The notes below the pieces were generated by a model, which made no database searches, was not told where the DNA came from, and saw only the letters and a program-made list of their open reading frames with translations. This document shows, piece by piece, positions 58,779 to 64,000 of a stretch of 64,000 nt of DNA (position 1 is the stretch's first letter; the number at the start of each line of letters is the position of its first letter). The stretch spans positions 434,001-498,000 of the forward strand of contig NZ_JBBOCJ010000001.1 of the NCBI RefSeq assembly GCF_038002345.1. Direction: 5' to 3'. This DNA comes from Paenibacillus sp. FSL M7-0420. GTDB lineage: Bacteria > Bacillota > Bacilli > Paenibacillales > Paenibacillaceae. A program made the translations under genes and the position numbers.

Positions 58779-60935
58779 TCACTCTCCTGCTTCCTGAATC
58801 AATGGCAATATGACCTGGAAAATCGACCCGGTCTTCCCGTCACTCTCCGCCCTCACACTCCCGCCATGCGCTTGTACAATTTCCCTGCATATCGCCAGCC
58901 CCAGCCCGCTGCCATCTACGCCCATGTCCAGCCCCGGCCGGTCCACCCGGTAATTACGGTCGAAAATCTGCTCCAGCTGCTCTGGAGGAATACCCATGCC
59001 GGAGTCCTGCACGCTGATGACCGCACAACGCTTATCGTTCATCTCATCCACAGCTAAGGCAAGACGCACCAACCCGCCGGCAGGAGTGAACTTCATCGCA
59101 TTCGACACCAGATTGAACAGCGCCTGCTCTAATCGTTGTGTATCGATCCGGGCAACGGGCAGGTTAGCGCTTGAAGCTGCTGTATCCCCGATGTCCAGAT
59201 CGAAATCCAGCCCCGCATCCCGCACCACCAGCTCATATTGTTCATAGAAGCCGCGCAGGAACTGAGTCACCTGAACAGGCTCCATCCGGTATTCCACCTG
59301 CCCTGTCTCCAGATGGGACAAGAAACTCAGCTCCCCGATCATCCGGTTGATCCTTATCGTGTTATCGCGGATATACTGCAAATACTGTTCATTGCGCTCC
59401 GGCTTCACCCTATCCATCACTGCCTCGACATAACCCAGCATACTGGACAGCGGCATGCGCAGATCATGCGTAATGTAGGCCAGCAGCTTCTTCCGGCCTT
59501 CCTCGGAGTGCAGTAACCGCTCATACGACAGGCGGAGATCCTCGTGGGCTGCGGATAAGGCATGGGTGCGCTCCAGCACGAGCTGCTCCAGATTGGCATT
59601 CATCCCGGTGAGCTTGAGATTGGCTTCCTGCAGCTCCCGGGCAATCCGTTCTTCATTCGTTGCTGCCCTTGTGAATCTGGAGGAGAGCAGCAGCATCTGG
59701 GCGACCGTGAAGATAAGCAGTCCGAATGGCGAGCTGTTCTCAATGGGCGACCATTCGTTGTAATACAGGAAATCGTTGGTCACCGTAGCCAGAGCCACCA
59801 CCGACACCAGCAGGAAGCTCAGCGCTCCCTCCATCCGCCGCAAGGCCGCATGAGCCAGCCCCACCATCAGATACACCATATGGAGCACCACGACCACACC
59901 GATCAGCAGCAGCATCCGGGAATAGACGAGGGCAGGGGTCACCACAACCACCAGACAGAGTGCGCCGGTGACGATCCGGCTGCCATAGCGGAACCAACGC
60001 GACACGTAATCCGGGAAAATGCATTCAAAATACATCGTGATCATCCACCCGCCAAGGCATAGGATCAGATACTCGAGCTTGAACTGCAATTCCCACGGAA
60101 AATGAGGCAGCCACTGGGTTAACATAAGCTCACCGTTCAGCAGGGAGCGGATAGAGAACATCACAGTGAACAGACCGAAGTATAGCGGTGCCCGGTCTTT
60201 ACGCCGCAGCATGAACAGCAGCAGATGATACACGCCGATCACCAGCAGGCTGGCCGTGATGAACATATCCGCAGCAATCCTCAGATGAGTCCGGACCGTT
60301 AACACATTACTGCCGCCCAGCTCAATATTCTTAGTGATGCCGCCCCGCTTATGATGGAAGTTCGCGACCTGCATCACCAGCTCCACCGTGTCGCCTTCAG
60401 GCTGGAAGAACACCAGCTTCGTCGCCAGATGCGGCGTCATGCCCTCCTTGTCCTGATCCACCACACCGACCTCAGCCAGCAGCTCTCCATTCACCCACAA
60501 TTTATACGCATTAAAAATAGTAGGCAGCCGCAGAGCCAGCCGCTCCTTACGATCCTGCTCGCTAAGCTGGATCACTAGCCGGAAGGTGGCATAGCCTTCG
60601 CTCTTCAGCGCTTGACCGTCCAGCGGGTAGCCCAGCCAGGAGCCGGGGATGTTGATATACCGGTCCCGGTCTGATTCCCCGCCTGCCATCCGGCTTCGTA
60701 TATCCTCGGGCGAGAGCAGCTTGTGCCAATAGAAGGCCCATTCTCCCTGTAACTTCAGCGGATTCATACGGATAGAGGTATGCGTTAGATCCAGAAGGCC
60801 TTCCTTGCTTCGGGGCTTGGGAGCATCCGGCGTTGTAGACAAGAGAGCATAGCTTGCGATCAGCCCGATAACCACAACCACAGCGATATGTAACCAGATT
60901 TTACGAGAACCGGACCTTAGTATACCCCTCATCAT
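58779..60935 (-). CDS. Sensor histidine kinase with 7TM-DISM-type sensor
   Basis: A 718-residue membrane kinase. One N-terminal membrane segment is followed by an extracellular galactose-binding-like domain (PLKLQGEWAFYWHKLLS, GSWLGYPLDGQALKSEGYA), then about seven membrane helices (ADMFITASLLVIGVYHLLLF on), a coiled coil and the kinase core: HisKA with His in LAYITHDLRMPLSSMLGYVE, and HATPase with LFNLVSNAMKFTPAG, DSGMGI and DGSGLGLAICREIVQAHG. The arrangement resembles 7TMR-DISM sensors, which are thought to bind carbohydrates or similar ligands. Ligand unknown. Confidence 0.9.
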   Translation of the reverse strand: MMRGILRSGSRKIWLHIAVVVVIGLIASYALLSTTPDAPKPRSKEGLLDLTHTSIRMNPLKLQGEWAFYWHKLLSPEDIRSRMAGGESDRDRYINIPGSWLGYPLDGQALKSEGYATFRLVIQLSEQDRKERLALRLPTIFNAYKLWVNGELLAEVGVVDQDKEGMTPHLATKLVFFQPEGDTVELVMQVANFHHKRGGITKNIELGGSNVLTVRTHLRIAADMFITASLLVIGVYHLLLFMLRRKDRAPLYFGLFTVMFSIRSLLNGELMLTQWLPHFPWELQFKLEYLILCLGGWMITMYFECIFPDYVSRWFRYGSRIVTGALCLVVVVTPALVYSRMLLLIGVVVVLHMVYLMVGLAHAALRRMEGALSFLLVSVVALATVTNDFLYYNEWSPIENSSPFGLLIFTVAQMLLLSSRFTRAATNEERIARELQEANLKLTGMNANLEQLVLERTHALSAAHEDLRLSYERLLHSEEGRKKLLAYITHDLRMPLSSMLGYVEAVMDRVKPERNEQYLQYIRDNTIRINRMIGELSFLSHLETGQVEYRMEPVQVTQFLRGFYEQYELVVRDAGLDFDLDIGDTAASSANLPVARIDTQRLEQALFNLVSNAMKFTPAGGLVRLALAVDEMNDKRCAVISVQDSGMGIPPEQLEQIFDRNYRVDRPGLDMGVDGSGLGLAICREIVQAHGGSVRAESDGKTGSIFQVILPLIQEAGE

Positions 60936-61275
60936 GAAGCCGACCCCAATCTACAAGATTCGTCATTCTTAAGCTCATTGCCTTAATGATAGCATCATTG
61001 CCGAAAATTGTGTGAAATTGCACGATGTAAAGTTCTCTTCTCTTTCATGAACAGGCTAAATTGCTGTGTAGAATGCCAAGCATGGAAGCGGATATGTCGA
61101 AAATTGTAAGCTACTACGGTTGATTCGAAAAATACAAAAATGCTGGAATGAATTAGAAAATCGGTAATAAAATATAGTACCCTGATAGTGGCCCCGTAAA
61201 GTAACTGAGTAAGCATCGAAGCCATAGCACTTTGTGGGGTTATTCTATGGGAAACGATCTAAGGAGGCTTGGCTA
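60936..61275. promoter_or_regulatory. Intergenic region with a long imperfect hairpin
   Basis: Most of this divergent region shows no gene. At 61192-61240 CCCCGTAAAGT can pair with ACTTTGTGGGG (9 of 11) around a ~27-base loop, ending just before the ribosome site of the next gene. It matches no riboswitch that I recognise. Confidence 0.35.
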
Positions 61276-62295
61276 TTGTATAAGAAAGTTTCAGTCAGAG
61301 CTGTATCCCTAATGGCCGTGATGGTAATGCTGTTGTCCGTGTTCTTCACCGCCTTACCGAATGCAAATGCAGCCGCGAGAGGAGCGTGGTCGCCGAACAC
61401 GGCCTATGCGGTGAATGACACCGTAACCTATGGCGGAGGTACATATACCTGTCTTCAGGCGCATACGTCCCTGACCGGCTGGGAGCCGCCGAATGTTCCT
61501 GCACTATGGAAAAGCGGCAGCACCACCACACCAACGCCCACGCCCACAACGCCACCAGCTACGAACGGAGCCATCTTCTATGCAGACAGGGACTATGGCG
61601 GCAAGGCCGTCACCCTGGGAACAGGCAATTATGTGCTGTCCCAGCTGAACAATGCGGGCATTCCGAATGACTGGATGTCCTCGCTCAAGGTGCCCAGCGG
61701 CTGGACGGTGGAGGTGTATGCGGACGATAATTTTGGCGGCACGAAGTGGACCTATACATCAAGCTCCTCCTGGGTCGGCGACAGTGTGAATGACAAGATG
61801 TCTTCGGTCAAAATCTACACCGGTTCACCGCCCGCAACCGGCGTCACCCGCCCCTCCGAGGTGCCCAGCCAGATCTGGACGTATGCCATGAATGTGGACA
61901 ATAAATTCGGAAAAGGCGGGGATTTCGCACTACTACTGAGCGCAGTCATCAAGAAGGAGAGTAGCTTCGGAGCAGGTCTGCCGGGCAGCCCATCCGCCGG
62001 TGACGGATTGATGCAGGTTGAACCGAATACACGTGCCGCGTATGCCTCCCAATTCAGCGCCAAATTCGGCCGCACGTATAATCACAGCAGCGAACAGGAT
62101 CAGGTAGCCTTAGGCGGACTGATTCTTGATGAGAAGATCGCAAGATTCGGCAACATCTACAACGGACTCTTACACTACAACGGGGGCGACAACTGGTATC
62201 CAGGCGCCACCGATTCCTACGGCCGCCCGATCCTGGCGGATCAATATGCCAATGCTGTATACGGGACGTATAAGGGGTATGGAGGGAAGAACTAA
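61276..62295 (+). CDS. Secreted chitin-binding, crystallin-like and transglycosylase protein
   Basis: A 339-residue exported protein from a TTG start eight bases after AAGGAGG. Signal peptide to NANAAA; a chitin-binding CBM5/12 module near 38-80 (WSPNTAYAVNDTVTYGG, TYTCLQAHTSLTGWEPP); a Thr/Pro linker; a beta/gamma-crystallin-like module near 95-185 (IFYADRDYGGKAVTLG, VEVYADDNFGGTKW). A lytic-transglycosylase-like domain follows, with the catalytic-type Glu in SAVIKKESSFGAGLPG, then GDGLMQVEPNTRAAY and GLLHYNGGDNWYPG. It should cleave or remodel peptidoglycan or chitin-like glycans outside the cell. Confidence 0.8.
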   Translation: MYKKVSVRAVSLMAVMVMLLSVFFTALPNANAAARGAWSPNTAYAVNDTVTYGGGTYTCLQAHTSLTGWEPPNVPALWKSGSTTTPTPTPTTPPATNGAIFYADRDYGGKAVTLGTGNYVLSQLNNAGIPNDWMSSLKVPSGWTVEVYADDNFGGTKWTYTSSSSWVGDSVNDKMSSVKIYTGSPPATGVTRPSEVPSQIWTYAMNVDNKFGKGGDFALLLSAVIKKESSFGAGLPGSPSAGDGLMQVEPNTRAAYASQFSAKFGRTYNHSSEQDQVALGGLILDEKIARFGNIYNGLLHYNGGDNWYPGATDSYGRPILADQYANAVYGTYKGYGGKN

Positions 62296-62324
62296 GGGAG
62301 TACCTCTCTTTTATAAAAAAGGAA

Positions 62325-62356
62325 AAAGACGCTCGGGGCTCCCGCAGCGTCTTTGT
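62325..62356 (+). terminator. Rho-independent terminator
   Basis: AAAGACGCTCGGG pairs with CCCGCAGCGTCTTT and TTATT follows; of the GACGCTCGGG family. Confidence 0.75.
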
Positions 62357-62402
62357 TATTGTAAGGAAATTGTGATTTTTTTCTGTTGTAACACTTTTAA
62401 AG

Positions 62403-62609
62403 AAATCCTGCAAAAATTGCAGCAATACTGCTCAATAGAAGGGGGCTTTGCTGAAATCCTGCACGAAATGCAACAAAGTCAGCGATAACCTGCTCTCTGC
62501 ACCGGAATTTATGCAAAACATGCAACAATGTACCCGCAGCTAGTGATAGCTATAGAAAAATCCTGCAAAATGTGCAACAATGCTTTTGCCCTTAGAAAGG
62601 AAATAAGAC
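62403..62609. repeat. Array of four repeats with 51-52 base period
   Basis: Words like AAATCCTGCAAAANNTGCA followed by ACAATG start at 62403, 62454, 62506 and 62558. The first halves (about 25 bases, with a TGCA-N5-TGCA core) are conserved and the second halves (~27 bases) differ. The array lies directly before the WYL regulator gene. No gene is visible in 62357-62687. Confidence 0.65.
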
Positions 62610-62687
62610 GCCCGAGGGATTCACCAGCTTATGATATACTTGGGGGTGAATGTCAGAACGATATCAAGATGAACGAGGACTTCCAAT

Positions 62688-63650
62688 ATGCCCAAAAAAG
62701 ATAATCTTTTAGCCATCCTATGGATGCTGAATACCGGCGCCAAGCTGACAGCGGGGCAGATCGCCGAACGGCTGGAGCTTAATATCCGCACCGTGTACCG
62801 CTATATCGATGCCCTCTGTGCCAGCGGGGTGCCGATTATCGCAGACTCCGGCCATAATGGCGGCTACCGCCTGCTGAACCATTTCATTAAAGCCCCGCTG
62901 TTGTTCGACCTGGAGGAGAAAAAAGCGCTGCTTCATGCCGCTGAGTTCGCCAAGGAAGCCGGATACCCGGGGAGTGAGGCTTTAGACCATGCTGCCTCGA
63001 AGTTGAGGCTGTATAACAACCCGGAGCAGGAGCGCACGCTCAGCCATCAGTTAGCGGGATTTGAGGTGGCCGGGCGCAAGGCACCGCCTGCGGTTCAATC
63101 TGTGCTCGCGGAATTAGAGCAAGCCATAGCAAGGGAATACCCGGTAGAGACCGACTACCGCACCGGGCGGGAGGAACAGGCCAAGCGCAGAACAATTGAC
63201 CCCTATGGCGTCGTGTACTGGAACAACAAATGGTACACCGTAGGCTTTTGCCATCTGAAGCAGGAGATCCGCAGCTTCCGGGCTGACCGGATGCTCACTA
63301 TCCAGCCGGCACCGGGACACTTCAAGCGCCCCGAAGCCTTCTCGGCCCGTGACTTCTTCCTGCAGAAGATGCTGCCTGATCTGCCAGGCAAGGGGACGTT
63401 AACCACCGTAGTCATCGCGGGCCGGGCGGAGGCCCTGGACGACCTCTGTCTTCATTGGTATTTCGCCCATCATCTGCAGAAGCGAACCCCCGGCCAAGCT
63501 ATTTTCATGCTCGAAGAATGGGCTATACAGCATTTTGTTCCGCACTTCCTTTTATCATATGGAAAGTCCATTCAAATCACCGGGCCGCAGAGCCTCAAAG
63601 ACAGGGCTGCTGCGGTTGCAGCGGACTTGGCGGAGTATTACCGGGGGTGA
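62688..63650 (+). CDS. YafY-type HTH/WYL-domain regulator
   Basis: A 320-residue transcription regulator. N-terminal helix-turn-helix of the DeoR-like kind (MLNTGAKLTAGQIAERLELN, then IRTVYRYIDALCASGVPIIA), and a WYL domain near 140-230 (VETDYRTGREEQAKRRTIDP, then YGVVYWNNKWYTVGFC). WYL domains bind nucleotides or other ligands, often in defence or DNA-damage responses, but this YafY type is also common as a metabolic regulator. The repeat array upstream may be its operator. Confidence 0.85.
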   Translation: MPKKDNLLAILWMLNTGAKLTAGQIAERLELNIRTVYRYIDALCASGVPIIADSGHNGGYRLLNHFIKAPLLFDLEEKKALLHAAEFAKEAGYPGSEALDHAASKLRLYNNPEQERTLSHQLAGFEVAGRKAPPAVQSVLAELEQAIAREYPVETDYRTGREEQAKRRTIDPYGVVYWNNKWYTVGFCHLKQEIRSFRADRMLTIQPAPGHFKRPEAFSARDFFLQKMLPDLPGKGTLTTVVIAGRAEALDDLCLHWYFAHHLQKRTPGQAIFMLEEWAIQHFVPHFLLSYGKSIQITGPQSLKDRAAAVAADLAEYYRG

Positions 63651-63676
63651 CGGTGTAAACAAGGAGGGTGACCTTT

Positions 63677-64000
63677 ATGCGTAACCGGAAGGTTTTTTTA
63701 ACACTGAGAATTCTATTAGCAGCCATTCCTATCTTCCTGTTGATCCAAAATTATGGTACCACCATTCGGATCTGGCTCAATCCTGTAACCACAACGTTAG
63801 GGCAGCTGGTTACTGCCTTACCTGACAAGGAGATTACTACACTGATATTCCTGCCCGGAAATGATGCGGAGAGCGAATTCAAGATTAAGGGTGATGATCA
63901 TCTTAGCGGCCTGCTGAACCGGCTCTCCAGCCTGCAAGTGAAGGAAAAAATAAAAAGTGACCCAAAAGGAACTGATCCGTTCGACTCGATATGGTTAGAC
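63677..64000 (+). CDS. Membrane-anchored hypothetical protein, 3' end cut by window
   Basis: The frame starts at ATG 63677 behind AAGGAGGGTGA and is open to the window edge (108 codons seen). One N-terminal hydrophobic helix (FLTLRILLAAIPIFLLI) may anchor it in the membrane, followed by a charged domain (LPDKEITTLIFLPGNDAESE). No family is recognised. It lies 26 bases after the WYL gene. Confidence 0.6.
   Translation, partial: MRNRKVFLTLRILLAAIPIFLLIQNYGTTIRIWLNPVTTTLGQLVTALPDKEITTLIFLPGNDAESEFKIKGDDHLSGLLNRLSSLQVKEKIKSDPKGTDPFDSIWLD

Noticed and set aside
62403..62609. The evenly spaced repeats look like a small CRISPR array.
   Set aside because: The repeats are degenerate (the third differs at several positions), only four exist, and no cas gene is in the window. 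Operator-like or intergenic repeats fit better.
1..64000. Transfer RNA or ribosomal RNA genes, including a tRNA as the island's integration site.
   Set aside because: I saw no cloverleaf or rRNA signatures by eye. The island's junctions fall in rlmD. A tRNA scan would settle it.

Overview
The window looks like a chromosomal segment of a Paenibacillus-type Gram-positive spore-former. The reasons are the roughly 50% GC content, strong AGGAGG-type ribosome sites with many TTG and GTG starts, long SLH-anchored and secreted glycan hydrolases with Pro/Thr linkers, copper-amine-oxidase-type stalk domains, and a dense set of two-component, TetR, ArsR and WYL regulators. The species assignment is inferred from family resemblance, not measured.

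Layout. (1) 1-3224: housekeeping genes, namely a CbiX-like chelatase cut by the window edge, a diacylglycerol kinase and an RlmD-type rRNA methyltransferase. (2) 3186-19594: a ~16.4 kb integrated element in the 3' end of rlmD. It carries a tyrosine integrase and a CI-like repressor on the minus strand and, facing away, a Cro-like gene, small DNA-binding proteins, a primase/helicase with an iteron-like origin, fibre-like genes, a proteasome-fold protein, a dead small terminase and a nuclease-like/beta-protein pair at the right end. No capsid, portal, large terminase or lysis gene is visible, so the layout resembles a decayed phage satellite (PICI-like) more than a complete prophage. (3) 19836-21861: a secreted beta-helix glycoside hydrolase with a cre-like site. 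(4) 21977-34610: a one-direction biosynthetic operon (two acyl carrier proteins, an adenylating ligase, two BtrH-like proteins, a UDP-sugar enzyme, a glycosyltransferase, two radical SAM enzymes, an ABC exporter and an FkbM methyltransferase). It has a strong promoter and a possible leader terminator. (5) 34750-38946: a GH10 xylanase with SLH domains and two cre-like sites. (6) 38940-39320: a type I toxin-antitoxin locus. (7) 39451-64000: mixed chromosomal genes, including a TPR-like/HSP90 operon, an ArsR-linked dehydrogenase, a leucine-rich repeat membrane protein, a TetR/CPBP pair, an MFS pump behind a leader-peptide attenuator, an AarF-like kinase, a tRNA dihydrouridine synthase, an SDR without its catalytic tyrosine, RtcB, a two-component system, a secreted muramidase-like protein and a WYL regulator behind a 51-52 bp repeat array.

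How the genes work together. In the island the repressor/Cro pair should control excision and replication from the iteron region. The last genes look like cargo and may be defensive. In the operon, an activated acid is probably loaded on carrier proteins, changed by radical SAM chemistry, joined to a sugar by the BtrH-like and glycosyltransferase proteins, methylated and exported; the product is unknown. The two secreted glycanases flank the operon and may share carbon catabolite control, which fits a plant-polymer-degrading lifestyle.

Most large repeats and regulatory structures here were read by eye. Homology statements rest on recognised motifs, not on searches.
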